A stretch of 51,482 nt of DNA, from contig JAAYZA010000362.1 in assembly GCA_012515055.1 (NCBI GenBank), positions 1-51,482 of the forward strand. The letters run 5' to 3'. This document shows, one piece after another, positions 9,619-19,753 of this stretch. Positions within the stretch are counted from its first letter, which is position 1. Every line of letters starts with the position of its first letter. The translations under genes were made by a program, and so were the position numbers. The notes beneath the pieces were generated by a model, which saw only the letters and a program-made list of their open reading frames with translations, did not search any database and had not been told where the DNA came from. The DNA comes from Syntrophomonadaceae bacterium. Its GTDB lineage: Bacteria; Bacillota; Syntrophomonadia; Syntrophomonadales; Syntrophomonadaceae.

Positions 9619-9891
9619 ATGATGCGCCTTAATGATCTGGTCGGCAAAGAAATGGTGAATATTTTTGATGGCATGCGAATGGGAACAGTAGGAGATTCCG
9701 ATATGCTGGTGGATTCGGCAACCGGACGGATCGTTTCCATTATTCTTCCTAACCGGGGTAATGTGTTAAATTTCTGGGCTGATCGGCAAAAGCTGGTGAT
9801 TCCATGGGAGGCGGTCAAAAAGGTGGGCCGGGAAGTCATTGTGGTAGACCTGGATCAGACCCATATGCGTTTGAAAAACCATTCAATATAA
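9619..9891 (+). CDS. ymxH: PRC-barrel protein, YlmC/YmxH family
   Basis: A 90-residue single PRC-barrel domain: MMRLNDLVGKEMVNIFDGMRMG followed by strands ending PWEAVKKVGREVIVVD. This family is conserved in spore formers and annotated as sporulation-associated, without a firm biochemical role. GGGAGG lies just before tandem ATG codons at 9619 and 9622. It is the last gene before a terminator, closing the run from ylxY. Confidence 0.8.
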   Translation: MMRLNDLVGKEMVNIFDGMRMGTVGDSDMLVDSATGRIVSIILPNRGNVLNFWADRQKLVIPWEAVKKVGREVIVVDLDQTHMRLKNHSI

Positions 9892-9909
9892 AAGTTATGA
9901 TAGTAGAAG

Positions 9910-9933
9910 CTGTGCAGCAAGCACAGTTTTTTT
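9910..9933 (+). terminator. Intrinsic terminator after ymxH
   Basis: CTGTGC (9910-9915), loop AGCAA, GCACAG (9921-9926), followed by seven T residues. Confidence 0.9.
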
Positions 9934-9974
9934 ATTTATGGGGCATTCTATTTAATAAAAAGGGAGTGCTGGTT

Positions 9975-10208
9975 ATGGAATATGATAAAAGGAACCAGGG
10001 GTCTTTCCCCCCCTGGAGCAGGATTCCTTCCCTGCAGGAGATGACTGATGAGGCCGGGGTGGATCACGATCGGTTCATTGAGTTGATCAAGGAACAAAAA
10101 ACCATAGAAGAAATTGCCCGGATAATGGCAATCAGTCCTAAAACTGTCCAATCCCTTCACCATCATTTCATGCATTATGGAATCGGTTCAGTAATGGGGG
10201 GTGATTAG
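9975..10208 (+). CDS. Small helix-turn-helix protein
   Basis: A 77-residue protein with a basic N-terminus and a predicted HTH near residues 40-62 (TIEEIARIMAISPKTVQSLHHHF), similar to sigma-70 region 4 or LuxR-type helices. Its size suggests a single DNA-binding unit or an adaptor. ATG 9975 follows GGGAG (9962-9966). It stands alone between a terminator and guaB. I do not recognise a named family, and its targets are unknown. Confidence 0.65.
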   Translation: MEYDKRNQGSFPPWSRIPSLQEMTDEAGVDHDRFIELIKEQKTIEEIARIMAISPKTVQSLHHHFMHYGIGSVMGGD

Positions 10209-10215
10209 CAACTCC

Positions 10216-10247
10216 TTGATAATTTAGTTATAATAAGATAATATAAT
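10216..10247 (+). promoter_or_regulatory. Possible promoter before guaB
   Basis: The spacer contains TTGATA (10216-10221) and two TATAAT hexamers (10229-10234 and 10242-10247). Spacing from TTGATA to the second is 20 bp, longer than ideal, so the -35 is doubtful. Confidence 0.3.
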
Positions 10248-10257
10248 CTAAATTTAA

Positions 10258-11727
<1,470 letters not shown>

Positions 11728-12162
11728 ATGATGACCGGAACCGCTGCAATTATCCGTATTGTTTTTGCCGCCCTGGTGGGTCTGGCTTTAGGATATATCA
11801 GCTGGTTCAGAAATGTGCGCATCTTTGTTCTCATCGCTGCCGGGTCCACTCTTTTGACCATCGTTTCAGTTGAGTTTTTCCGGCCCCTGGCCTTGCCCCT
11901 GATGGCCGATCCGGGGCGTATTGCCGCTCAGATCATTGTAGCACTTGGTTTTTTGGGGACGGGTCTGATCTGGATATCAGAAGACAGTAAAGTAAAAGGT
12001 CTCCCGGTGGCTGGAAGTTTATTGGTAACTGCTATAATTGGCATTTTGATCGGAATAGGCAACAGTGTCAAGATACTGGCGGTCATATTCCTTTTGTTGC
12101 TATTTTATTTTTTATCCTATGCCGAATGGAAAATCCGCAGCAAAACAGAACAAAAATTATGA
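11728..12162 (+). CDS. MgtC/SapB-like membrane protein
   Basis: A 144-residue hydrophobic protein with about four transmembrane segments. The conserved MgtC core is recognisable as DPGRIAAQIIVALGFLGTGL near residue 62, then VKGLPVAGSLLVTAIIG. The N-terminal arginine block (SWFRNVRIFVLIAAGS) matches the family's R-x-L-x-x-GA pattern loosely. MgtC-type proteins act in Mg2+ limitation or ATP synthase control in pathogens; the role of chromosomal copies in Clostridia is unclear. The start is the base after the guaB stop, so the two are co-transcribed. Confidence 0.75.
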   Translation: MMTGTAAIIRIVFAALVGLALGYISWFRNVRIFVLIAAGSTLLTIVSVEFFRPLALPLMADPGRIAAQIIVALGFLGTGLIWISEDSKVKGLPVAGSLLVTAIIGILIGIGNSVKILAVIFLLLLFYFLSYAEWKIRSKTEQKL

Positions 12163-12186
12163 ATACGGGGAACAAGTCCCCGTATT
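12162..12186 (-). terminator. Shared hairpin between mgtC-like gene and SASP gene
   Basis: A perfect 10-bp stem (12162-12171 with 12177-12186, loop ACAAG) lies between two convergent genes. Read on the minus strand it is followed by ATAATTTTTG, a T-rich tail, so it mainly serves the SASP gene. On the plus strand no T tract follows. Confidence 0.7.
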
Positions 12187-12197
12187 TGATGCAGGTA

Positions 12198-12377
12198 TTA
12201 AAGATTTGAATGGGTAAGACTTCGTTCCGCCATTTCGATCGCTTTGGAAACGATATTTCCGCAATCTCTGGAACTGACTGCTCCCCAGCCCTGGGTGGCA
12301 ACAATCTGTTCAACGCCCAACTCTCTGGCAATTTCATATTTAAGTTGTTCGGACATTTTGCTGTTTCGCCTGGCCAA
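12198..12377 (-). CDS. Small acid-soluble spore protein, alpha/beta type
   Basis: A 59-residue minus-strand gene. The core SEQLKYEIARELGV (residues 9-22) matches the alpha/beta SASP signature, and the second half GWGAVSSRDCGNIVSKAIEMAE (residues 30-51) matches the divergent clostridial subgroup with a G-W-G and an R-D-x-G-N-x-V block. These proteins coat spore DNA, force an A-like form and protect against UV, and are degraded by GPR at germination. TTG (12377-12375) is the start, with GGAGG (12390-12386) 8 nt upstream. A cysteine in the second conserved block is unusual. The gene is short with a non-ATG start, so it is easily missed. Confidence 0.88.
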   Translation of the reverse strand: MARRNSKMSEQLKYEIARELGVEQIVATQGWGAVSSRDCGNIVSKAIEMAERSLTHSNL

Positions 12378-12467
12378 TTTAAAAACCTCCTTATAACCTG
12401 CATCAATTATTATGCAGCAAAAGCTATAAAATTATGGCTGGATTTTAAATCTGCCGGGTAACAAAGA

Positions 12468-12497
12468 TTGACCTTTATACCTGTTGTTAGATAGACT
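12468..12497 (+). promoter_or_regulatory. Possible promoter for the radical SAM gene
   Basis: TTGACC (12468-12473) and TAGACT (12492-12497), spaced 18 bp, lie upstream of an AGGAGG site (12508-12513) and ATG 12522. Confidence 0.4.
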
Positions 12498-12521
12498 ATA
12501 AATAATTAGGAGGTTGATTAT

Positions 12522-13400
12522 ATGCGCTACGAAGGAAATGTTTTTCGCCCGCCCAGTGAGGCGCGAAGTTATATTTTACAATGTACTGTGGGATGCACCC
12601 ATAATCGTTGCACATTTTGCGCCATGTATAAGGACAAAAAATATCATGTCCGGCCCATGGCGGAAATAAAAGAAGACATCAAAATGGCAAAACGTTATTA
12701 CCATGATGTGGAAAAAGTATTTTTGGCTGATGGTGATGCACTGGCAATGGAAACAACGGATCTTATTGAGATCCTGGGAGAATTATATCAGGTATTTCCT
12801 AGTTTACGGCATGTTGGCATCTATGCCAGCCCCGACAGTATTATTGAAAAGGAAATTGCCGAGCTTACGGCTTTGAAGGCCGCGGGATTGACTATCGCTT
12901 ATTTAGGTGTGGAAACTGGTGACCCGGAACTTTTAAAGGATATCCGCAAAGGGGTTACCTATGAAGAGATGGTGGAGGCCGGTCAAAGGATCAGACGGGC
13001 AGGTATACTGCTGTCGGTAACGGTTCTGCTGGGTCTGGCCGGAAGGACCCCGCAAGCCGCACAGCATGCAGTTAACACCGCTAAAATATTAAATGAAATG
13101 AATCCGGATTATATCGGCGCCCTGACCCTTATGCTGGTGCCCCGGACAGAACTTTACCGGCGCATGGAAAGAGGGGAATTCGAATTGCCGGGCCCCTTTG
13201 AGATTCTGGATGAAATGCGTATTATGATTGGTCATCTGGATGTTTCCGGCACCGAATTCAGGAGCAACCATGCCTCCAACTATTTGCCCATTAAAGGCCG
13301 TCTGCCCGAGGATAAAGAAAGCATGCTGGCATTAATCGATGAAATCATCAGAAAAAATGATCGCAGCTATCTGCGCCCCGATTATTTGCGCGCCTTATAA
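12522..13400 (+). CDS. Radical SAM protein, uncharacterised clostridial family
   Basis: A 292-residue protein with an N-terminal cysteine cluster GCTHNRCTFCAMY. The three cysteines likely to bind 4Fe-4S are spaced C-x4-C-x2-C, with a further Cys four residues before. Downstream it keeps radical SAM barrel features: FLADGDALAM, GIYASPDSI, YLGVETGDPELL and LLGLAGR. The C-terminal part (NHASNYLPIKGRLPEDKESML) is typical of a widespread family in anaerobes often annotated only as radical SAM. The substrate is unknown. It has its own ribosome binding site and a terminator after it, so it is monocistronic. Confidence 0.85.
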   Translation: MRYEGNVFRPPSEARSYILQCTVGCTHNRCTFCAMYKDKKYHVRPMAEIKEDIKMAKRYYHDVEKVFLADGDALAMETTDLIEILGELYQVFPSLRHVGIYASPDSIIEKEIAELTALKAAGLTIAYLGVETGDPELLKDIRKGVTYEEMVEAGQRIRRAGILLSVTVLLGLAGRTPQAAQHAVNTAKILNEMNPDYIGALTLMLVPRTELYRRMERGEFELPGPFEILDEMRIMIGHLDVSGTEFRSNHASNYLPIKGRLPEDKESMLALIDEIIRKNDRSYLRPDYLRAL

Positions 13401-13439
13401 AGACTGATAAAAAATAGAATAATACCGATTACTATATAG

Positions 13440-13466
13440 AGCCCTGCCCTTCGGCGGGGCTTTTTC
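13440..13466 (+). terminator. Intrinsic terminator after the radical SAM gene
   Basis: A 9-bp stem (13440-13448 with 13453-13461, one G-U pair) around a CTTC loop, followed by TTTTTC. Confidence 0.92.
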
Positions 13467-13496
13467 GCATAATTGGTTTCTCTCAGCAGGCCGGCA

Positions 13497-13525
13497 TTGA
13501 TGAGAAAACTATTATTTTTTATTAA
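13497..13525 (+). promoter_or_regulatory. Possible promoter for the class A PBP gene
   Basis: TTGATG (13497-13502), a 17-bp spacer and TATTAA (13520-13525), about 60 bp upstream of the start. Confidence 0.4.
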
Positions 13526-13587
13526 ATGGGGAGTTTTTGGCAATAATTGAAATATAAAAGCCAGATTGGTTTCCAGGGGGTGAGCAA

Positions 13588-15534
13588 ATGAAAAACAGAC
13601 TCAGGTTTCTCCGGGCGGTCTTGATCGCTATTCTGGTGCTGAGCAGTGGATTTTCTTTAAACCTCCCGCCGGTGGAGATCCCTCAGCCATCAGTAGTTTA
13701 TGATATCAACGGAGATATAATCCGGGGAATAAGTGAAACCAATACGATTTATCTTACCCGGGATGAAATCCCCGCCAGCTTTGTCCGGGCCATCATTGCA
13801 GTGGAGGATAAAAACTTTTATTCCCATTATGGTGTGGACCCGGTCGGGATCCTCCGGGCGGTCTTCGTTAATTTGAAGGCTGGCAAAATAATGGCCGGAG
13901 GCAGTACCATCACCCAGCAGACGGCAAAAAATTTATTTCTCACCCAGGAAAGGACCTGGCTGCGTAAATTTAAGGAATTGTTTTATGCTGTCCAACTGGA
14001 ACGGGAATACAGCAAAGATGAGATATTGACTTTTTACTGTAACAGCATCTATTTCGGCCAGGGCGCTTATGGATTGGAGGCGGCGGCCCGTACCTTTTTT
14101 GCCTGTCAGGCGATGGAATTGACTCTGGCCCAATCAGCACTGCTGGCCGGGATTACCAATTGGCCTTCCCAGTATGACCCCTATATCAATCCGGATAAAG
14201 CCCGGGACAGACAAAAGCTGGTGCTCAACCGGATGATGGCGGAAAAAATGATCGATGAAACCGAATACCAGAAAGCTTTGCAGGAGGAATTGGTTTATCA
14301 GCAGGCCCGTTTTATAGGCGGCGATGCCCCTTATTTCATAGCAATGGTCACTGATTATCTAAAGCGGAACTATGATGAACGCAGTATTTATCAGGATGGG
14401 ATGCAGATATATACCACCCTGGATCTCACCATGCAGAAGGCTGCCAATCAGGCCTATTTACAGGGAACCAAGGATTTCCCCCCTGATTTGCAGGCTGTCC
14501 TGGCGGCCATTGACCCGGCCAATGGTTATATCAAAGCATTGATCGGGGGAAGGGATTTTGCCCGGGCTCCTTATAATAGGGCCCTGGCCGAACGTCAGCC
14601 GGGATCCACCTTCAAACCCTTTATGTATTCACTGGGAATTGACTATGGCCTGACCCAGGCAGATATGTTCATGTGTCAGGAATACGAATATTATTTGGAA
14701 AACGGTGATATATACAAGCCGGTCGATTATGGTGACAAACCCTTCCATTACCGGCCCCTTACCCTACGGGAAGCAATGGCCAGATCCGATAATGTCATTG
14801 CAGTAAAGGTCAATGAAATACTGGGGCCCAAAGCGGTGGCGTCATATGCTGCTTTGTTCGGGTTTAAAGGCGTCAAACCGGTCCTTTCACTGCCGCTGGG
14901 ATCCAAAGAAGTCAAACCACTGGAAATGGCTGCTGCTTATGGGGTGTTTGCCAGCGGGGGGCTGTACAGCCAGCCGGTATATATTTTGAGTATTAAAGAT
15001 CGGCGGGGCAAAATACTGGAACAGAATCAGATTCAGCAGCAAAGGGTCATAAGCGAGACGACGGCTTATATCATAACTGATATGTTAAAGGCCGTTTTGC
15101 AGCCCGGAGGGACTGCTTCCCAGCTGATGACCGTATTTGATCGACCGGCCGCCGGTAAGACTGGTACCACGGATGATTTTAATGATGCCTGGTTTGTGGG
15201 TTATAGCCCTGATTTGTGCTGTGCTGTCTGGGTGGGTTATGATGCTGACCGTCCGGCAGATTTAACCGGCGGTGCTGCCGCAGGTCCTATATGGGCCGTT
15301 TTTATGCAGGAGGCATCAAGGGGTTTGCCCCCCGAGGATTTTGTTAAACCGTATAATGTCAATATCATGAATATATGTCTGGATAGCGGCATGATTGCAG
15401 TGGAAGGCTGTAAAAGAACTAATTCCATGGCTTTTATAAAGGGCACTGAACCCGGCGGCATTTGCTATTTACACAGTAATGTCGGGGAAGGGATGATGAA
15501 CAGTGAGCTATCTGTGCCGGTGCCAGAAGAATAA
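13588..15534 (+). CDS. Class A penicillin-binding protein (PBP1A-like)
   Basis: A bifunctional peptidoglycan synthase of 648 residues. A short membrane anchor (about 6-25) precedes the GT51 glycosyltransferase domain with catalytic Glu73 in AVEDKNFYSH and GGSTITQQTAKNLF near 104. The transpeptidase domain has Ser340 in GSTFKPF, the Ser-Asp-Asn box at 400-402 and Lys-Thr-Gly at 524-526. GGGGGTGA precedes ATG 13588. A cysteine-containing tail (residues about 600-640) follows the transpeptidase. The gene is flanked by a terminator upstream and azlC downstream, and looks independent. Confidence 0.93.
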   Translation: MKNRLRFLRAVLIAILVLSSGFSLNLPPVEIPQPSVVYDINGDIIRGISETNTIYLTRDEIPASFVRAIIAVEDKNFYSHYGVDPVGILRAVFVNLKAGKIMAGGSTITQQTAKNLFLTQERTWLRKFKELFYAVQLEREYSKDEILTFYCNSIYFGQGAYGLEAAARTFFACQAMELTLAQSALLAGITNWPSQYDPYINPDKARDRQKLVLNRMMAEKMIDETEYQKALQEELVYQQARFIGGDAPYFIAMVTDYLKRNYDERSIYQDGMQIYTTLDLTMQKAANQAYLQGTKDFPPDLQAVLAAIDPANGYIKALIGGRDFARAPYNRALAERQPGSTFKPFMYSLGIDYGLTQADMFMCQEYEYYLENGDIYKPVDYGDKPFHYRPLTLREAMARSDNVIAVKVNEILGPKAVASYAALFGFKGVKPVLSLPLGSKEVKPLEMAAAYGVFASGGLYSQPVYILSIKDRRGKILEQNQIQQQRVISETTAYIITDMLKAVLQPGGTASQLMTVFDRPAAGKTGTTDDFNDAWFVGYSPDLCCAVWVGYDADRPADLTGGAAAGPIWAVFMQEASRGLPPEDFVKPYNVNIMNICLDSGMIAVEGCKRTNSMAFIKGTEPGGICYLHSNVGEGMMNSELSVPVPEE

Positions 15535-15600
15535 TTATTCCCGCCTCCCCGGTAAAAAGCGCTATAATAGTGATTAACTATTGGGCGTGAAGGGGCAGAC

Positions 15601-16290
15601 ATGAAGAAAGAAGAGATCTTGCAGGGAATGCGTGATTCCATTCCCATCGTTTTAGGATATTTCCCCCTGGGTTTTGCTTTTGGTGTTCTGGCCGTTCAGG
15701 TCGGTTTAAGTATTTTTCAGGCGGGGCTTATGTCCATCCTTTGTTTTACCGGAGCGGGACAATATATTGCCATTGGGGTCGTGCAAGCAGGCGGGGCCGT
15801 AATGACGGCAGTCCTGGCCAATCTATTAGTAAATCTGCGCTATTTCCTTTTTGCCGCTTCCATGGTGCCTCATATAAAAGAATTACCGGCAGTTCCTGCT
15901 TCAATCCTATCCTATGGACTTACTGACGAAACCTACGCAGTTGCTATCAGCCGCTACCAGATGCATCCGGCCACAATTGCCTATATGGCAGGTTTAAATC
16001 TTACTGCTCATCTGGCCTGGATATCCAGCACTTTTGTTGGTGCTGCTTTAGGCATGCTGATAACCAACACCGATAAATATGGATTTGGTTTTGCCCTGCC
16101 GGCCATGTATATATGCCTAATGGTGTTGATGATTAATAAAAGAAGCGATGCCATTGCTGCTGTAACGGCGGCACTGGTTTGTCTGTTGATAGGTTATTTA
16201 CTTCCTGCTTCAATGGCCAATATGTCCAATATTATTATTGCTACATTAGCGGGGGCAACGATTGGAGTAATAGTATATGAGCTCGACTAG
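15601..16290 (+). CDS. azlC: AzlC-type branched-chain amino acid exporter, large subunit
   Basis: A 229-residue inner-membrane protein with multiple transmembrane segments. The start GMRDSIPIVLGYFPLGFAFGVLA and the GAGQYIAIGVV and NLRYFLFAASMVPHI blocks are typical of AzlC (YgaZ), which exports branched-chain amino acids with the small partner AzlD (YgaH). A TATAAT at 15563-15568 may be its -10, without a convincing -35. It overlaps azlD by 14 nt. Confidence 0.92.
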   Translation: MKKEEILQGMRDSIPIVLGYFPLGFAFGVLAVQVGLSIFQAGLMSILCFTGAGQYIAIGVVQAGGAVMTAVLANLLVNLRYFLFAASMVPHIKELPAVPASILSYGLTDETYAVAISRYQMHPATIAYMAGLNLTAHLAWISSTFVGAALGMLITNTDKYGFGFALPAMYICLMVLMINKRSDAIAAVTAALVCLLIGYLLPASMANMSNIIIATLAGATIGVIVYELD

Positions 16291-16600
16291 CATTTTCGTT
16301 ATGATAATAGGGGTGTCCCTGGCTACTTTGCTGCCCAGAATTCTGCCCATTGCCATATTATCCCGGGTAACATTCCCGCCCCTTTTGATACGTTGGCTGT
16401 CCTATGTGGCTCCGGCAGTATTAGGGGCCCTGACAGCCTTAAGCGTTCTGGCCCCCCGGGGCATTATCGACATAAGTATCGACAATATATTTATCTGGGC
16501 GTTTATTCCTGCTTTGTTCATCGCTATAAAGACCCGCAGCCTGTTTTGGACCCTGATTACAGGTATCATATCGATGGCATTGTTATACAATCTGTTCTGA
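16277..16600 (+). CDS. azlD: AzlD-type exporter, small subunit
   Basis: A 107-residue protein with about four transmembrane helices. The family signature TLLPRILPIAILSR near residue 17 and the Y-V-A-P-A-V-L-G-A-L stretch near 43 identify AzlD. The 14-nt overlap with azlC fits equimolar, coupled synthesis of the two-part permease. Confidence 0.9.
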   Translation: MSSTSIFVMIIGVSLATLLPRILPIAILSRVTFPPLLIRWLSYVAPAVLGALTALSVLAPRGIIDISIDNIFIWAFIPALFIAIKTRSLFWTLITGIISMALLYNLF

Positions 16601-16770
16601 GATAAGCAGGAGAATATTGTTTAAAAGGATAATTAGTCTAAAGCTGTTAATAATGGCAGCATTATTTCAAAAGACATACAATAAAGGATGAAGGAACAAT
16701 TAATATATGCGGTTATTAATTTTTAGCAGTGGGATTAGTTCCCAAAATTTAGAACCGGGGAGGATCTGCC
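16601..16770 (+). other. Spacer between azlD and the Lon-like gene
   Basis: The spacer is AT-rich. It holds a weak hairpin AATAATG (16649-16655) with CATTATT (16660-16666) and no clear T tract. GGGGAGG just before TTG 16771 is the ribosome binding site of the next gene. No gene or clear promoter is seen. Confidence 0.4.
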
Positions 16771-19218
16771 TTGGATATAAACAAGTATCGCGTGAAAAAC
16801 AAAGATCTATGTAAAAAAACTAATCCAGCAGTTTTCAAATTCGACACCACCGCTGATATAGAGCCGCTTAAAGGCATAATCGGACAGGAACGGGCCACGC
16901 GGTCATTAAAATTTGCCCTGGATATCGACATTCAGGGTTATAATATCTATTTAGCCGGCAGCTTTGGCACGGGCAAAACTACTCTGGCTGCAGAAATGGT
17001 TAAAGAAAAGGCCCAAAAGGAAGGGGTGCCTCCCGACTGGTGCTATGTATACAATTTCAAAAACCCCGATTCGCCCCGGGCTATTTCCCTGCCGGCCGGA
17101 CAGGGCTTGAAATTGAAAAAAGCAGTTGCCGCTGGTATCGAGGCTATTGTGGAACAGATTGCCAAAGCCTTTGGAAGCCAGGACTATGTGCAACAAAAGA
17201 ACCAGATTTTAAATCAATTCATGGAGGAAACCAATAACCGTTATCTGCAATTGGAAGAGGAAGCCAGGACCTACGGGTTTACTATTTCCCGCGACCAAAG
17301 CGGTATAACCAGTGTTCCTATCAAAAATGGTGAACAATTGAGCCAGGAAGAATACCTGCTTATGTCTGAGGAAGAAAGGCAAAAATTGATGACCAGCAGT
17401 GCTATTGTCCAGGAAAAATTAACGGAAGCATTGCACGGCTATCGGGAAGGCGAAAAAAGTGTCAAAGAAAAAGTTGCCCAATTGGAAAAACAAATCGCCC
17501 GGCAGGTGAGTGCCCCTTATTTTGAAGAAATGGCCCTGAATTTTGCTGGGATTGATGAAGTTCTGGAGTATCTGGATGAAATGCAGGAGGATCTGCTGCT
17601 AAATGTGGACGCATTCATCCGGCCGGATGAAAAGGGGATCAATGCCTTCTTCCGATTTGACCGCCGGGAACCATTGCAAAAATACCAGGTCAATCTGTTT
17701 ATTGATAATTCGGAACTTCAGCATGCCCCGGTCGTTTATGAACCCAATCCCAACCTGGCTAATTTATTTGGCCAGGTTCTATATGAGAATGAGTTCGGTA
17801 TACTGGCAACAGATTATTCCAAAATAAAAGCCGGGGCTTTGCATAGATCTAATGGAGGTTATCTGATCCTGCATGTCTGGGATCTGATTAAGAATTTCTA
17901 TGTCTGGGATGGCTTGAAACGGGTGCTAAAAAACGAAGAAATAACCATCGAGAGCCTGGGGAGGATGATGGGAATCACCAGCACGGAAAGTCTGCAGCCC
18001 CAGCCTATCCCTGCCCGCATCAAAGTAATTCTGATCGGGGAGGCCATCTATTACTATTTAATTTATGCCCAGGACGAAGAATTTCAAAAACTATTCAAAA
18101 TGCGGGCAGATTTTGATACCGAGATGCCCCGCAGCCGTAAACATGTTTACGAATATGCTCAATTCATCGGCTCAGTCTGCAACGAAAAAAACCTTAGGCA
18201 TTTTGATGCTGAAGCGGTAGCAGCGGTGGTGGATTATAGCAGCAGGATGGCAGAGGATCAAAATAAACTGTCAGCTTCTTTTAATAAACTGGTTGAAATA
18301 ATCTATGAAGCAGATGCCTGGGCTAAAACCGCCCGGAGTCCAGTCATCAAAAGCCAGCATGTACAAAAAGCCATCACCGAAAAACATTATCGTTCTTCCA
18401 TGATCGAAGACCGGGTCCATGAACATATTGTGGGCAGCCGCCTCCTCATCGATGTTGACGGCGCTAAAATCGGGCAAATAAACGGACTGGCAGTTTTTGA
18501 TCTGGGGGACTACTTTTTCGGCCGCCCGGTAAGGATCACGGCCAAAACTTTTATGGGCGAAAAAGGACTGGTGAATATCGAAAGGGAAGTGCGGCTCAGC
18601 GGCACCATCCATAGCAAGGGAGTCCTGACCTTAAGTGGATATATGGGGGCCCAATACGCTCAGGATAAACCCCTTAGCATTTCAGCCAGTCTTACTTTTG
18701 AACAGAGTTATTCGGGGATCGATGGGGACAGTGCTTCCAGTGCTGAACTGTATGCATTGTTGTCCAGTCTGGCGGAAGCACCTGTTTACCAGGGGATAGC
18801 TGTTACTGGTTCGGTCAATCAGAATGGAGAAATCCAGCCGGTGGGAGGCGTCAATCAAAAAATTGAAGGCTTTTTCAAAACCTGTCAGGCCATGGGGTTA
18901 AATGGCAAACAGGGCGTTATTATACCGATACAGAATGTCGCGCAGCTAATGCTGGACGAGGAAGTCGTCAAAGCTATCGGCCTTAAACAGTTCCATCTCT
19001 GGGCAGTCAGTCATATCGACCAGGGTCTGGAAATACTGACAGGGAAGGAAGCAGGGGTAAAAGATGAATGGGGTCTATACCCGGTTGATAGTATTCATTA
19101 TCTGGTGGACCAAAAACTGCAAAATTGGAATGAACAAAGGCAAAATGTAAATGCCGGAGAAAAACGGAATTTAACCGCTGCCAGAGTACACCGGTCTCAA
19201 AGGAGGCGAAATCCATGA
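16771..19218 (+). CDS. Lon-like protease with AAA domain (LonB/LonC-like group)
   Basis: An 815-residue protein combining an N-terminal P-loop region, a long helical insertion (about 110-260) and a C-terminal S16 protease domain. The Walker A is GSFGTGKTT (residues 63-71). The expected Walker B segment reads GGYLILHVWD (362-371) and lacks the Asp-Glu pair. The catalytic dyad is intact: Ser654 in DGDSAS and Lys697 in GGVNQK. It matches the COG1067-type group, some members of which (LonC) are reported as ATP-independent. The start is TTG 16771. Its TGA overlaps the ATG of the next gene. Confidence 0.88.
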   Translation: MDINKYRVKNKDLCKKTNPAVFKFDTTADIEPLKGIIGQERATRSLKFALDIDIQGYNIYLAGSFGTGKTTLAAEMVKEKAQKEGVPPDWCYVYNFKNPDSPRAISLPAGQGLKLKKAVAAGIEAIVEQIAKAFGSQDYVQQKNQILNQFMEETNNRYLQLEEEARTYGFTISRDQSGITSVPIKNGEQLSQEEYLLMSEEERQKLMTSSAIVQEKLTEALHGYREGEKSVKEKVAQLEKQIARQVSAPYFEEMALNFAGIDEVLEYLDEMQEDLLLNVDAFIRPDEKGINAFFRFDRREPLQKYQVNLFIDNSELQHAPVVYEPNPNLANLFGQVLYENEFGILATDYSKIKAGALHRSNGGYLILHVWDLIKNFYVWDGLKRVLKNEEITIESLGRMMGITSTESLQPQPIPARIKVILIGEAIYYYLIYAQDEEFQKLFKMRADFDTEMPRSRKHVYEYAQFIGSVCNEKNLRHFDAEAVAAVVDYSSRMAEDQNKLSASFNKLVEIIYEADAWAKTARSPVIKSQHVQKAITEKHYRSSMIEDRVHEHIVGSRLLIDVDGAKIGQINGLAVFDLGDYFFGRPVRITAKTFMGEKGLVNIEREVRLSGTIHSKGVLTLSGYMGAQYAQDKPLSISASLTFEQSYSGIDGDSASSAELYALLSSLAEAPVYQGIAVTGSVNQNGEIQPVGGVNQKIEGFFKTCQAMGLNGKQGVIIPIQNVAQLMLDEEVVKAIGLKQFHLWAVSHIDQGLEILTGKEAGVKDEWGLYPVDSIHYLVDQKLQNWNEQRQNVNAGEKRNLTAARVHRSQRRRNP

Positions 19219-19529
19219 TGAGGAAAAAAAGAGTATTATTGCCCCTGATTCTATTGATTGCCTTGGGAATAGGGGGGTGCGGTTTCAATATCAAGGATTA
19301 CACTCAGCGTGATGACAGGCATCAATTGATCAAAGTTGAGATCACCTTCACCGATGATGAGATATTAACCGGATATGTAAACAATCTGGGGGTGGACAAA
19401 GATGGAACCGTCTATGTCGGCGGATCTTCACTGAATTATTTGTATGATAAAAACGGAAATATTATTGGTTCATTTAATTACCAGCGGGTACTTTACATGC
19501 TTATAGTCAATGAAGCCGAAACCGATTGA
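19215..19529 (+). CDS. Small lipoprotein of unknown function
   Basis: A 104-residue protein with a basic N-terminus, a hydrophobic stretch and a lipobox ending LGIGGC (Cys22), so it should be lipid-anchored on the outer face of the membrane. The rest is a beta-rich segment with TGYVNNLGVDKDGTVYVGG, resembling a small beta-barrel or WG-type repeat, but no family is recognised. ATG 19215 overlaps the Lon-like stop as ATGA, and AGGAGG (19201-19206) lies inside the protease gene, so the two are coupled. Confidence 0.7.
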   Translation: MMRKKRVLLPLILLIALGIGGCGFNIKDYTQRDDRHQLIKVEITFTDDEILTGYVNNLGVDKDGTVYVGGSSLNYLYDKNGNIIGSFNYQRVLYMLIVNEAETD

Positions 19530-19556
19530 TAAATTTTGGTGGGGAGGGGAAGTAAA

Positions 19557-19739
19557 ATGAAATCTATTGCTGCCCGGTGTCTGCTGTGTGCCAAAGTATT
19601 TAATGTGGATGAAGAACATCCGGATTATAAAAAAATGGCAGAAAAAAAGGGGGAATTGCCCGGATTCATATGTGATTATTGCAGCAACAAAGTTCGGTAT
19701 GAATCCGATGAAGCTAATAAACAGAAAAAACCCCTGTAA
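19557..19739 (+). CDS. YlaI-like CxxC protein (DUF2197)
   Basis: A 60-residue protein with two CxxC pairs, CLLC (residues 8-11) and CDYC (39-42), separated by a charged segment. The layout is that of a small zinc ribbon and matches the YlaI/DUF2197 family of Firmicutes, whose function is unknown. GGGGAGGGG lies upstream of ATG 19557. The next gene starts 15 nt after it. Confidence 0.72.
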   Translation: MKSIAARCLLCAKVFNVDEEHPDYKKMAEKKGELPGFICDYCSNKVRYESDEANKQKKPL

Positions 19740-19753
19740 AGCAAAGGTGTTAT

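Noticed and set aside
12083-12406. 107-residue minus-strand frame over the mgtC-like end and the SASP region
   Set aside because: It has no family signal and overlaps two better supported genes; the real gene in this place is the SASP in another frame.
16708-16815. 35-codon frame before and across the Lon-like start
   Set aside because: The ribosome binding site is weak and distant, it overlaps the protease start, and the peptide has no recognisable feature.
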